Assembly (NCBI GenBank): GCA_000310025.1
Contig: FN649727.1
Location: 4,843,621 to 4,907,620 of the forward strand
Source of the DNA: Ectocarpus siliculosus
Taxonomy: Eukaryota > Sar > Phaeophyceae > Ectocarpales > Ectocarpaceae
Length of the DNA: 64,000 nucleotides
Direction of reading: 5' to 3'
The notes beneath the pieces were generated by a model. The model was not told the DNA's origin. It worked only from the letters and a program-made list of their open reading frames with translations, and did no database searches. Shown piece after piece: positions 1-10,582 of the stretch. Within the stretch, counting starts at the first letter, position 1. Each line of letters starts with the position of its first letter. The position numbers were made by a program, and so were the translations under genes.

Positions 1-1379
1 AGTGGAGATGGCGTCCAGCATGAACTGCGACGCTGTGGTGAGTACAAGTAATGGTCGTTCGTTCGACCTGGGACCACGTTCAAATGGCGTCTTTTTCCGG
101 TTTTGCAGTGTCGAGGATACGAAAAATGGGTTCTCGCTCCCGTCAAAACGTGGGACTTGTGGCGGTCGTTTCGTTTTGCGAAAGAGATGCCGGCATGCGC
201 ACATAGGGTAGACTGCTACGTTTTGTGCTGACGTGTACTGTAGTCTAGTCGTTTTTGTTTCATCGTATACGCAGTACAGCAGTCTAGACTTTGCCGTTCC
301 CATATATTCTGGGCGTCAGTTTTTCGCCTTTCTGTATGTTTTCTTGACGCATCCCAGCCCGGGTCGCACGGGGCGAAGTGCGACTTGAAACGCATTCATG
401 TCACGTTGCTAAACCAAACTGACCCACCATCCAAACACCCTCTTCCGTCCCGTTCTTTCAATTGTTGCTCAGGAACCTGACAACATGATGGTTTACATCG
501 AGGGTTCCTCGACTGGCGTCAGTGTGTCCGAACCGCAACAGATCGAGTACAACTCCTGGTTCGCTGACATCGTTCACGCGTACGGCATGGGGGTCGGTAA
601 GTCTTGTCTTCGCAAGCGGTTGGATGTTCCAGTGCTGGACGGGTATCTTTATTGGTTTCTTGTTTTTTTGTGCGCCGTCCTGCACGCAGGGCCTGCACAT
701 GCGTTCTGCACATGTCACATTCGCCCACATTGGCATACACTACTGTAGTCACACCGCATCCATGCCCGCCCGGCCGAGTAGTGCACGTATTAAACCGTTC
801 GGACCTGAAACTGGGCGTTACTTGTTATGTGTCTCTCAACACTGCCCTTGTCCCCTCTCTCTTCACCGCCACTAGGTCTTAAGAACGCGGTGGAGTTGGT
901 CCCAATCCTCGTCAACAAGTTCGACTTCGCGCTGAACGAGGAGTGCCACGAGTGGAACGAGTGCGTTGTTTACGAGGATACCTTCCTTGCAGAGGGCAAG
1001 CCCGTGTTCAACGTCGAGTACAACTTGGGCAAGTCCGTCTGCGACGAGGCGAACGCCCTCGGCCTTGACACCATCCTGAAGGTGCGTAACATCGTCCGTT
1101 GCGATCTTCTATTATAGTCTTTGTACGCCCTTTCATTGGTTTCGGAATTCTTGTGGATCGGGTTGTTGGGGGTGTAAAAAGGAGCTGCACGCCTTCAACG
1201 CAAGCACGTTGGCCGGTGTTTCTGCACATACCCGATACTAGCGGCATGACTTACCAATTCCCACCCAAACCCTGTGCCCGACCCTGCCTGTCCTTGTTCA
1301 CTTCTCACAGAGCTACGATTTGGACGCGGCTTTCTGCAGCTGCGTTGATCCATCCAGGGACGTGGACTGCATGCACTAA
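1..1379 (+). CDS. GH114-type glycosidase, 3' part (alpha-1,4-polygalactosaminidase-like)
   Basis: This is the 3' end of a gene that begins left of the window. Visible exons are 1-37, 473-596, 876-1081 and 1311-1379 (TAA at 1377-1379). All have GT-AG borders and join in phase. The joined peptide has the strand and loop pattern of the GH114 TIM barrel: CDAV-EPDN, then YNSWFADIVHAYGMGVGLKN, then VPILVNKFDFALNEECHEW, then GKPVFNVEY. GH114 enzymes hydrolyse alpha-1,4-linked galactosamine polymers and are usually secreted; the N-terminus that would show a signal peptide is missing here. The acidic residues in the EPDN and NEEC motifs are the expected active-site positions, by family knowledge. The short Cys-rich tail (CSCVDPSRDVDC) may form a disulphide. 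The family call is strong, but the substrate in this organism is unknown. Confidence 0.85.
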
Positions 1380-3699
1380 GTGCGACTGCTCATTGGCCGA
1401 AGTTTTCGTCCTGCGCGGTCCGGCTGACTGACGGTGGCTCGCGCAAATGATGCCATATTGTTCCCTTGTCTTTTATTCCCTGGTGGTGAAATTAGTCGAA
1501 TGTTCTTTTTAAGGCTGCGCGCTGGTTGTTCTTGGCGCATGATTCGCCAGCTCCTTTTTGTCCCTTGCTCGGTGTTTATTTGTTGTTTCGAGTGATGTGG
1601 TGGGTTTTACTGGGATGCCGTTGACTCGTGTGTTGTGTTGGGAAATGTGTGTTTTCTTGCTCTCTTCGATGTTGTGACTTGCATATACTGTCTATACGGT
1701 TAAAGACGCCCACTAATATTTGGTCGGTACGGTCTCGTTTTTAACACGTTTACACACTAGAACGGAAACAAACGCCGTACATGGAGCAGTACGGACGCGC
1801 CGTTGTTTCGGCGCAACTTGGTTAGCCCCTTTAGTGATGAATGTCTATTTCGGATGTATTATGTGTTTTTAATTTCTTTTGATTGGTTGCAAACTTAACG
1901 CAGGAGCCCTCTCTGTTTTTTGGCACCGTGCCAAGCGTACAGCGTCTTTGAAGGGTAAGACAGGGAGGCGGCGATTTCTATTCCCATGCCCATGCCTTGC
2001 GGAAATACCCTGAAGTTGGGGGCCTACGCCCCCATACTTCCTAGAGAAGGGGTCTTACTGTGACCCCTTTTGGTATTTATTTATTTATCCAAGAAACGGG
2101 TGAATGGGGCGGTGCAGTGTGTTGTTTTCAGCATTGCTTTCGGCAAGACAGATCGTGCCCTGGGTTCCAGCTGTGGACATAAAAGGAGTTGGATTGACAG
2201 TAATCGCCGATGACAGATGGATCGAATGCTGCCCGGGACGTGAGATAGAAGTCGTTCCTGTCACCTCACAGTTGGGATCAGTACGCCTAGTCGACAGTGA
2301 TACCCTGGCGCTTGCGATAGTATCTGTTGTCGTTATGTAGCGTAAACGACAACAGATAAGGTCCTGAGACAAAGCGAAAGCCAGTGATTCCTGGTTTAGG
2401 AACGCGGGGATGGGCCGGTCGATGTTGATAATGAAAAGTAAAAATTTTGATACGGCGCTGTAGAAAGAGGCGCGGAGGAGTGAGCGCTGGGCATTTTGAA
2501 GGCTCTCGGCAAACCCGGGTGGGAAGAATTTGGTATTCGGGGAGGGGTTCGTGGTTCAAAAATATCTTATCTTTATATTTTTCTTCCCCTGGTGTTGGTG
2601 TCTTGAATTTCTGTAAATGTCAACGAGGCGTCGTATCCTGAACTGCGACGAAAATGTTGTGTTATTGTGTTGTCTTCACTGCCGTGGTTGCCCCCCTTCC
2701 GCGTCACACGCCTAGGAGATGGTTACGCAAGTACGGGGCGGTTTGTTCGCCACACCAAACGTTAGCGAAAGGAAAGGCAAAGCTTGAACTTGGGAAAATT
2801 CATATGCATGCATATGTACGTGGACATAATAACGCATTTGGGTGTTTTCAACCCTCCTGACACCGAAAGGAGACCGCTCGCTTTTTGGGAATGCGGCGGC
2901 TGCACCACTGTCGCTACAGTACAGCGATGTGTGTGTGGTGTCGTTGTCTGCTGCGTCTGTCTGTTTAGAGATGACGGCACGTCGGAATGCATGTTAACAC
3001 AAGGTGGTGTCGTGAGAGGCACGCATCCGTCATCCTTGTTCCAGCCGTGTGATTCCGCACACTCGTCGAGACAAAACACATGCAGGACGCTATAACAACT
3101 TTCGCATCGCGAAATAAAAACTTTAGTAGTATTGTGTGCATGCCTTTTTTATTTTTGTTTGAAGGAAATACTCTAAATAGTTTCTAGAAGTACCTGGCCG
3201 ATCAGGCGAGCGTATGTATTATTTGCCTAGAGGCGTCTCAGAGAGGGGTTGCCTGAGGCGCCTCACTCAGGGCGCGCAAGACAAGACCCCCAACTATCGA
3301 ACGATTGACTTTTGTCTGCCTTTGTTTTGAAAAATACTACAGCTGTGAAAGAGGGTTCTCTTCCACCAGAATCAGGCGTCTCAACGCGACGTCAACATGA
3401 AAAGGGGGAATCGTCTTCGACAGACATTGGGGACAAGTGACCCTCTATTAGAGGTCGTGACCCTTTTGATTGGTCACGTTCACAAGACGTGAAAAATGCC
3501 ACCTCTCGCTCCCAGCTCTCTTCTAGCCCCCTCCGCCCACGATCTTTGCTATATCGATCATATCATCAACTTTCTTTCAAATTCCACTCGATACGAATCG
3601 CCTACACCATCAATCTTAGGTGCCCAACCGTTAGGATCGACCTCTCTAAATCTATCAGCACGCACGCGAGACAAGTTTCGCTTTGTTTTGTATCTTCCA
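1380..3699. other. Intergenic, no gene recognised
   Basis: This stretch lies downstream of the GH114-like gene and of the 3' end of the minus-strand unknown gene, so the two genes converge. It contains two adjacent short hairpins near 2018-2069. Small open frames occur on both strands, but they overlap one another and show no recognisable domain or splice-site continuity. Confidence 0.5.
2018..2069. other. Pair of short hairpins in probable 3' flank
   Basis: The first stem is GGGGGC / GCCCCC with a 4-nt loop at 2018-2033. The second is AAGGGGTC / GACCCCTT with a 7-nt loop at 2047-2069, followed by T-rich sequence. They lie about 640 bp past the GH114-like stop codon. They could be a structured 3' UTR or a relic of a small mobile element. 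The function is unknown; only the inverted repeats are seen directly. Confidence 0.4.
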
Positions 3700-4203
3700 T
3701 CACTTGGCCCCGTCGATGTTTTTCAACATGTCTTCAAGCTTCTTGTCCATCTCCTCCCCCTTTTCCGCCACGTTCCTCTGGAACTCCGCCTGGATTCGGT
3801 CCATCTCGTCGCGGAACGGCTTCGCCGCCTCCAGCACCAGCTTTCCCGGCTCCTCGATGTCCGCCACGGCCTTACTGGCTGCCGCCGCCAACCCCGCCCC
3901 ACCCCCACCCCCGCGTTGGCCCTCGCCGCCCGCACCCCCCCCCCCACCAAAGAGATCAGAAGACTCCAGCGAGCTCATCAACCCCTCCACGTCAACGTCT
4001 GCCGCATCCTCGGGTTGCTCTTGTTCTCTGGAATAGTCGCCGTCACCGCTTGCCTCCGACGGGGCTACGCCTAGCCGGGATCGAAGGCGTGTAGACGCGG
4101 CTCTTGGTCGGGCTAAAATGCGGACAAATGGGAACGGCAGTGGGGACCACAGAGACGGGGCACGGTGAACGAAGCTGTACGTCATCAAAATCGTGGGCAA
4201 CAT
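3700..4203 (-). CDS. Hypothetical protein with C-terminal helical segment
   Basis: This is a 167-codon open frame on the minus strand. The first 45 residues are rich in Arg and Ser and poor in acids, which could be an organelle presequence. An acidic stretch follows, then a Gly-rich linker at about 85-105. The last 60 residues are charged and look like an amphipathic helix or short coiled coil (EEMDKKLEDMLKNIDGAK at the end). I do not recognise the family. The compositional order (basic N-terminus, acidic middle, helical end) and the strong codon pattern suggest a real gene. The true start is uncertain: an intron acceptor could lie near 4080-4120, so the first 30 residues may be spurious. Confidence 0.5.
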   Translation of the reverse strand: MLPTILMTYSFVHRAPSLWSPLPFPFVRILARPRAASTRLRSRLGVAPSEASGDGDYSREQEQPEDAADVDVEGLMSSLESSDLFGGGGGAGGEGQRGGGGGAGLAAAASKAVADIEEPGKLVLEAAKPFRDEMDRIQAEFQRNVAEKGEEMDKKLEDMLKNIDGAK

Positions 4204-4445
4204 GCATGGGGTGGGAAGGCAACAAGGAGGGGCGAGAGAGAAGAGGGAAAAAATGACTACGTTTTTGGGTGCCTATACACCACGGTCGTGCGTCGTGTAC
4301 ATATAAAGCAGGAGGGGATCGACCGGACAAAATGGGGAATCTTTGTCGACTTCATCTGTTGAAACCTGCCCAACGGAGGTGGGTGGGATGGGGGAACATC
4401 GATCAGGCTTTTGGGTGGACCATCCACAAGACAACAATGATAAAA

Positions 4446-5754
4446 GGGAAATAGACACAAGTGGGTATACCCACCCCTTTCTCGGACTCAAGTGGGTACT
4501 CGAAAATCCAGCGCGCGCGCACTCCATAGGCGACCCCCAAACGACTCAAAACCCCATTCTGACACCTGGGCGACACAGTAAGGGACCATACACAGCACGG
4601 GCATCGTTTTTTCCCCACTTTTAGGCACACCTTTGGCCCTAATACCGCCGACGCGCGCAAGGCCTCACCAGAGTGCCCAGTTATGTCCGACATCGCGGTG
4701 GGTATACCCACCGGCGTCAACTAATTTTTTCATGTACCCACTTGTGTCTGTATTTTGACCCACTTTTGTCCAAATTGTACCCACTTTTGTCCACTTACGG
4801 ACGGCGGAAATCGAGCGGAAATCGACCTCCACGTCACCGCACGGCAGAACATCGAATAGCCTCGGAACGTCTCAGAACCTCCCAACACCGAATCCATGGC
4901 ATATTTCCTATCCATGGCTGCCGACTGCGGACCGACCACGGAGGAACATGTCACAAACATGCCAGACCCCTTCGGTACCGGCACGGGAAGATACCAGGCA
5001 CGGGAAGATACCCGCGGCAAGCCCGGCAAGCAGCGCACTAACGGCACGCCACAAATAAATGCGTGACACACAACGGACAACACAACCAACGGGTCGCGCA
5101 TACAGAACAAAAAGACGCGCAAACAGCAACAACACACACACAAAAACACCAACCACCACGGCGAGTGCACACCGACTCGTCACGGCAACAACAGTAGGCT
5201 TCCCGCGGGTATCTTCCCGTGCCGGTACCGAAGGGGTCTGGCATGTTTGTGACATGTTCCCTGGTCGGTCCGCAGTCGGCAGCCATGGATAGGAAATATG
5301 CCATGGATACGGTGTTGGGAGGTTCTGAGACGTTCCGAGGCTATTCGATGTTCTGCCGTGCGGTGACGTGGAGGTCGATTTCCGCTCGATTTCCGCCGTC
5401 CGTAAGTGGACAAAAGTGGATACACTTTGGACAAAAGTGGGTCAAAATACAGACACAAGTGGGTACATGAAAAAATTAGTTGACGCCGGTGGGTATACCC
5501 ACCGCGATGTCGGACATAACTGGGCACTCTGGTGAGGCCTTGCGCGCGTCGGCGGTATTAGGGCCAAAGGTGTGCCTAAAAGTGGGGGGAAAACGATGCC
5601 CGTGCTGTGTATGGTCCCTGGCTGTGTCGCCCAGGTGTCAGAATAGGGTTTTGAGTCGTTTGGGGGTCGCCTATGGAGTGCGCGCGCGCTGGATTTTCGA
5701 GTACCCACTTGAGTCCGAGAAAGGGGTGGGTATACCCACTTGTGTCTATTTCCC
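4446..5754. mobile_element. Large foldback element, non-autonomous, Mutator-like?
   Basis: Two long inverted arms, about 4446-5024 and 5199-5754, are near-perfect reverse complements around a loop of about 175 bp. The outer ends read GGGAAATAGACACAAGTGGG and its complement. The flanking 9-mers ATGATAAAA (4437-4445) and ATGACCAAA (5755-5763) match at 7 of 9 positions, consistent with a slightly decayed 9-bp target duplication. Long TIRs with a 9-bp duplication are typical of Mutator-like elements, so that superfamily is inferred. The left arm carries an extra 17-bp direct duplication near 4980-5012. No transposase is present; open frames inside merely mirror each other between the arms. Confidence 0.8.
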
Positions 5755-5939
5755 ATGACCAAACAACAAGTATATATCTCCGGTTCACGACTCGAGACGT
5801 GGGTATGGTGGGCAGAAGGTGAGTGAGTGTCGTCTTGTGTGCGTTGCTGGCGGAGTGAGTTTGTGCCTCGGGGAGAAGGGGGTACTCACTCTGTGTGCGT
5901 TCGTCAACCGATAGTCGATCACTTACGGCAGTATCCCTT

Positions 5940-6392
5940 CGGAATGGAGCACACTTACATTAGCCTTCGAGAAAGTAGACGAAGATTTCGGAAGGTAGAC
6001 GATGAAGACGACAAGTTCAAATGTGAATGCGGCTCTGAGTGCAAAGACCGAGTTCATGCAGTTGCGGAATATCCGTTTTACAGGAAGGAGAGGGAAGTGT
6101 AACTGAGCTAGGCAAAGTTTAAGAAAGATACGGGGAGATGTTTGAGGCATGGAATGGCCAGGAGAAGACGGTAGCTGTCTGGAACATAATAAGTGGGTTG
6201 AAAAGGCGGGGAGTGATATCGAGAGGATATACAGGCTAGGGAAAACATTTTTAGCCACCTTTGGCAAAGTAGGAAGGAACGACTGGCCATCGGTGATCAG
6301 TCCTGTGGGAACAATGCTCCGTCATCTGGAGGACGCGTGGTCAATGATCTAACTACCAAGGCATTCAAAGTGTAAAGTACGCCCCCCCCCCC
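5940..6392 (+). mobile_element. Truncated LINE copy, 3' end only
   Basis: This segment repeats the last 450 bp or so of the neighbouring LINE at 8690-9147. It includes the Cys/His finger region (CECGSECKDRVHAVAEYPFY), the stretch down to CTGTGGGAACAATGCTCCGT, and a terminal GTACGCC followed by poly-C. Stop codons and a C-to-Y change in the finger show that it is dead. Its poly-C tail is directly followed by the start of the second copy. Confidence 0.8.
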
Positions 6393-9147
6393 TTTCCAGA
6401 AGGGATTGGCTGGTAGTGTAGAACCCTTCAGGAAACTGCTGAGAAGCGTCGAAGACGGAAAGGTAGACGCACAAGCAGCAGGGGACAGGGTGATTGAAGG
6501 ATGGGAGTCTATAGTGAACACAACGGCAGAGAGAGTAGTGGGAAAGAAGGTGGTACGATGTGGGGTATCGGTTAAGTGGTGGGATGACGAGCTGAAAGAA
6601 GAAATAGGGGAACGTAGAGAAGTCTTCAAGCAATACCTGGGTGAGGGGTCTGAAGAGAGTTGGGAAAAGTACAGGGCCAAGAGGAAACAGGTGAAGGGAC
6701 TAGTGAAAAAGAAGAAAAAGTGCATTTGGGACGAAGTAGTGCAGAAGGCCAACGGAGGCCTGGAGGGGAACGCCAAGCAGATGTGGGAAGGGATTAGTGG
6801 GATGGTAAAAAAGACCGCGCAAGGGGGGGATAGAGGGGTAGCAACATTGCGAGGTGTGAACGGTAGACTAGTCAGCAGTGGGAAGGGAAAAAGGGAAGTT
6901 CTAGCAGGACACTACAAGAGACTTGGAGTGCCTTCGGAGAATGAGGATTTTGACCAAGTGTTTAAGAAGGAGGTGGACGCATGGGCCCAGAAAGAAGAAG
7001 AGACATCGAAGGCAGACGTTGGGAACATAGAACTAGAAAAGGAGTTCACTGAGGACGAGGTTGAGGCGTGTGTGAACAAGCTGCAGTGCCACAAAGAAGC
7101 AGGGGCGGATGGGATAGTCAACGAGTTCATGAAGTTTGGGGGGAAGGGGATGATCCAGCTGATGGTACTGCTGTACAACTGGGTGTGGAAAAACGAGTAT
7201 GCGCCAAGTAGATGGAGGGAAGGAGTGGTTGTGAACTTGTTTAAGAAAGGAGACAAGACTGACCCAGGAAACTACAGGGGTATCACACTGTTGAACACAG
7301 TAGGAAAAGTGTTTTGTAAGCTGCTGAACGATAGGATAGTGGGAGTAATGGAGAAGAAACGTAGCATTAGTGAGGGCCAGGCAGGTTTCCGACAGAAGAG
7401 GGGGTGCGTAGACCACGCATTCACGGTAGGGAGAATCATCCAAGGTAGAAAGAGGGCGGGAAAGCGGACGTACTGCTTCTTCCTGGACGTGAAAAAGGCA
7501 TACGATACCGTATGGAGAAATGGGCTGTGGAAACAATTGTCCAAGTACGGGATCAAGGGGAAAATGTGGAGAGTGCTGAAGAAGATGACAGAGTGTACGA
7601 AAAGCGCGGTCATGCTAGACGGAGAACTTTCTAAATTCTTCGACATTGAGCAAGGGGTCCCACAAGGTTGCACGCTGTCCCCAACATTGTTCCAGGTGTT
7701 CATCAACGATCTGTTGGAAGTCGTAGAGGCAGTCCGGAAGGGAGTAAAAGTAGGGGACACGGAAACTTCGGTGTCAGGAATGCTGTTTGCGGATGATTTT
7801 GTTGGTATGTCGGACACCCCTGAGGGACTGCAACTGCAAATTGACGCGGCGAAGAAGTTTACTGATAAGTGGAGATTGTCTGCCAACGTTACGAAGAGTG
7901 CCGTCATGGTATGCAACGAGGGCAGGGAGGAACCAGTAGAACATAGATGGAAGTGGGGGGTCGAGGAGATTGCAGTAGTGGACCAGTACACATACCTCGG
8001 AGTAGAGATCGCAAAAGATTGCTCGTGGAATACACACATGTCCAAGGTAGCGGAAAAGGGCAAAGCACGAGCAGGGAAGCTGCACCCAATACTCGCAAAC
8101 CGGCACCTTGATACACGCATCAAATTGACGGTTTTGAAGAGCGTAATCGTACCGCCGCTAGAGTACGCCGGAGAAGTATGGGAAGGAAATAAGAAGGTAG
8201 TGAAAGAACTCGAGGCGGCGCAGATGAAAGCAGCGAAAATCATCCTAGGATGCTCCAAGCGCACAAGTAATGCAGCAGTCAGGGCAGAATTGGGGATCCA
8301 ATCCCTACGGTCGGGAAGAGACGTAAGGAAGCTGACATGGCAGTATCGCATGTGCGGGATGGGAGAGGAGAGATTGCCGAGAATAGTATGGGAGGCGAAC
8401 TGGGCAAACAAAAAGAGGGGTAGACAACCCACGGAATGGGTCAAGGTTGTAGAGGACGTATGGAAGGGATTGGACATCGACGAAGATGAAACGCTTGAAA
8501 CGGAGGGTCTACAGGGGTTCAAGAAGAAGATATCTGTTGCTTGTGCCGACAGAGAAGAACAGAATCTAAGGAAAGAATCCAAGGATAAGGAGGGTCTAGA
8601 AGTGTACGGAATGTTGAAAGAAGGAATAGGGTTCAAGGATTACCTACATGGACCAATGGATGCAGGGACAAAGCTTAAGGTCAAATTCAGGACCGGGGAC
8701 ATAGGCCTTCGCGAACGTCGACGAAGACATAGGACGGTAGACGACGAAGACGACAAGTTCAAATGTGATTGCGGCTTCGAATGCGAAGACAGTGTTCATG
8801 TAGTCGCGGAATGTCCGTGGTACGAAAAGGAGAGGGAAGTGTACATGACTGAGCTGGGAAAAATACAAGGGACGTACAGGGAGATGTTTGAGGCATGGAA
8901 TAGGGAGGAGAGGACGGTAGCGGTACTGGGGAGTAGAAAGTGGTTTGAAAAGGCGGGAAGGGACATCGTTAGGATAGACAAACTAGGGAAGAATTTTTTT
9001 AGCCACCTTTGGCAAAGTAGGAAGGAACGATTGGCCATCGGTGATCGGTCCTGTGGGAACAATGCTCCGTCCTCTCGAGGACGCGTGGTCAATGGTCTAA
9101 CCGCTAAGGCATGCAAAACATAAGAGTACGCCCCCCCCCCCCCCCCA
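6393..9147 (+). mobile_element. 5'-truncated LINE (non-LTR retrotransposon) with poly-C tail
   Basis: The element begins at the poly-C tract of the preceding truncated copy and ends with GTACGC plus a C-rich run at 9125-9147. It contains a single long frame (6406-9123) with a reverse transcriptase and a C-terminal Cys/His finger. No apurinic-type endonuclease domain precedes the RT, so it is probably 5'-truncated. The 3' tail is C-rich rather than poly-A. Confidence 0.85.
6406..9123 (+). CDS. LINE ORF2 fragment: reverse transcriptase plus C-terminal Cys/His finger
   Basis: This is an uninterrupted 905-codon frame. Residues 1-110 match the linker that follows the endonuclease in LINE ORF2 proteins (WWDDEL). 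The RT core spans about 210-520, with KEAGADGIVNE, NYRGITLLN, the template-binding stretch GQAGFRQKRGC, motif A FFLDVKKAYDTVW, motif B QGVPQGCTLSP and motif C FADDF. The usual Tyr or Ala before the two catalytic Asp residues is Ala here. Near the C-terminus CDCGFECEDSVHVVAEC forms the C-x-C...C...H...C finger common in LINEs. The frame starts inside the poly-C junction with a TTG, so no genuine start codon is present and translation is doubtful. The intact RT suggests a recent insertion. Confidence 0.9.
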   Translation: MAGSVEPFRKLLRSVEDGKVDAQAAGDRVIEGWESIVNTTAERVVGKKVVRCGVSVKWWDDELKEEIGERREVFKQYLGEGSEESWEKYRAKRKQVKGLVKKKKKCIWDEVVQKANGGLEGNAKQMWEGISGMVKKTAQGGDRGVATLRGVNGRLVSSGKGKREVLAGHYKRLGVPSENEDFDQVFKKEVDAWAQKEEETSKADVGNIELEKEFTEDEVEACVNKLQCHKEAGADGIVNEFMKFGGKGMIQLMVLLYNWVWKNEYAPSRWREGVVVNLFKKGDKTDPGNYRGITLLNTVGKVFCKLLNDRIVGVMEKKRSISEGQAGFRQKRGCVDHAFTVGRIIQGRKRAGKRTYCFFLDVKKAYDTVWRNGLWKQLSKYGIKGKMWRVLKKMTECTKSAVMLDGELSKFFDIEQGVPQGCTLSPTLFQVFINDLLEVVEAVRKGVKVGDTETSVSGMLFADDFVGMSDTPEGLQLQIDAAKKFTDKWRLSANVTKSAVMVCNEGREEPVEHRWKWGVEEIAVVDQYTYLGVEIAKDCSWNTHMSKVAEKGKARAGKLHPILANRHLDTRIKLTVLKSVIVPPLEYAGEVWEGNKKVVKELEAAQMKAAKIILGCSKRTSNAAVRAELGIQSLRSGRDVRKLTWQYRMCGMGEERLPRIVWEANWANKKRGRQPTEWVKVVEDVWKGLDIDEDETLETEGLQGFKKKISVACADREEQNLRKESKDKEGLEVYGMLKEGIGFKDYLHGPMDAGTKLKVKFRTGDIGLRERRRRHRTVDDEDDKFKCDCGFECEDSVHVVAECPWYEKEREVYMTELGKIQGTYREMFEAWNREERTVAVLGSRKWFEKAGRDIVRIDKLGKNFFSHLWQSRKERLAIGDRSCGNNAPSSRGRVVNGLTAKACKT

Positions 9148-10582
9148 CCCCCCGCAGACTGCAACGGAAAAATTGGAGCTCGAGGCGATTCGTGGCGCTG
9201 TGTATTGCTCACAGACCAGCCCCTACCCATGGGCACGTATCAAAATGCACGCCAAACTGCTGTAGCGCCTACCATGTGTAACGGTGACGTCACATACACC
9301 TGGGGGCGCTTGGGTTGACAGCGAAGGCTAGGGTAGAATAGTGAAAATACAAAAAAGTGCGTCAAACGCGGGGATTGGATTGGACTTTGCTACAACCACC
9401 TGCTTCGGACGCACAGACGGTTACCCTGGGCTTCGGGTACTTGCAATTTCACCTTCGCTTGCTTGCAGCCTGGAAATCCCCGACACGAAGCCGAGAAGGA
9501 TCTGAGAATAATCCCCGTCAACCAACGTTTTCGACACAGCCGCAAGAACCCCTCATGTCATGTTGGAAAACTTGTCATCCGGTCTGCAACGGATGTATGT
9601 ACAGCAGTGCTGCTGCGTACGGCGTGCGGTGTCGGTGCCTGTGATGGTTCCACAACGACGTCGTAGGCACGCCGTGGTCGAAGAAAAAAAGCTACGGTTG
9701 TCTATCGTGTCATCGCAGCGTATACGCACCCATAGCAGCGACGCACACACGTATTTCCCCGCATGGAAGCCCACTCGCGCACTGCGACACTGGCCGAGAT
9801 GACTCACTTTCACTTGACACATCGATCGCTACATGTAGCCCTCCTCGCGCGACCAGGCTGCTGGTGCTGGTGGCCGTTTCCCCCGAGGCAAGAGACGGTG
9901 CCGCTTGCGGCATAACCATGAACGCAGCCGCATACTGCTGATATGTCACGGCCAACACTAATAGTAAAGCATTCATGGTACCAGTACGCGCTCTCCGGCA
10001 CTCGAGGGCCTCCCTCCCGCGTGGTAGCTTGTACGCTTGTAGTTTCGTCTCCTCCGCTCTCCTCTCTCTCGCTCTCTCTCTCGGTCCTTGCTGAATCTCT
10101 TGCTGTCGCTCGCTGGACGACGCAAGCCCGTTCTCTCAGGGCAACAACAAAATCGTTGGGTAAACCCAGGAGATAAGTGCACGACACCCTTCCTCTCTCG
10201 CACTGCTGCTGCCTGTATCCCGAACGGACCAACAATTCTTGAGCTGTTGCCCTCTGCCTTTGCGCTTCATGCCTCGAGCCTTGAACGCACGGGACTGTCA
10301 GATTCCCCCCCCCCCTCCCACACGCAAACGCAAAAGACGCATACGTACGCAGAGAGACACATTGAGGATCTCAATAGCAATGTACGTATTCCAACTTGCG
10401 GTGAATAGCCAATGATGTCATAATTGTCCACCCTTTCGCCCCCGTTTCCCCACACTCTCGTTTCCGGTTCTCATCACGCCCCGGCACCAACCGCAGAGCA
10501 CCCGCCACGCAAGCCGCGCACCAGCCGATCAGCCTTTCATCGAAGCAGTCTTTTTTATCACCCGCCCACCCTTGCCAGGAAC
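9148..10582. other. Intergenic, no gene recognised
   Basis: This is unique-looking sequence between the LINE and the PX-like gene. Small frames on both strands overlap and show no domain. A CT-rich stretch near 10040-10090 (repeated CTCTCTCT) could belong to the promoter or 5' UTR of the downstream gene; this is inference only. Confidence 0.4.

Noticed and set aside
2085-2372. Overlapping frames on both strands near 2.1-2.4 kb as a gene or retroelement fragment
   Set aside because: No recognisable motif on either strand; only mutual open frames.
7272-8636. 454-codon minus-strand frame
   Set aside because: Antisense shadow of the LINE reverse transcriptase.
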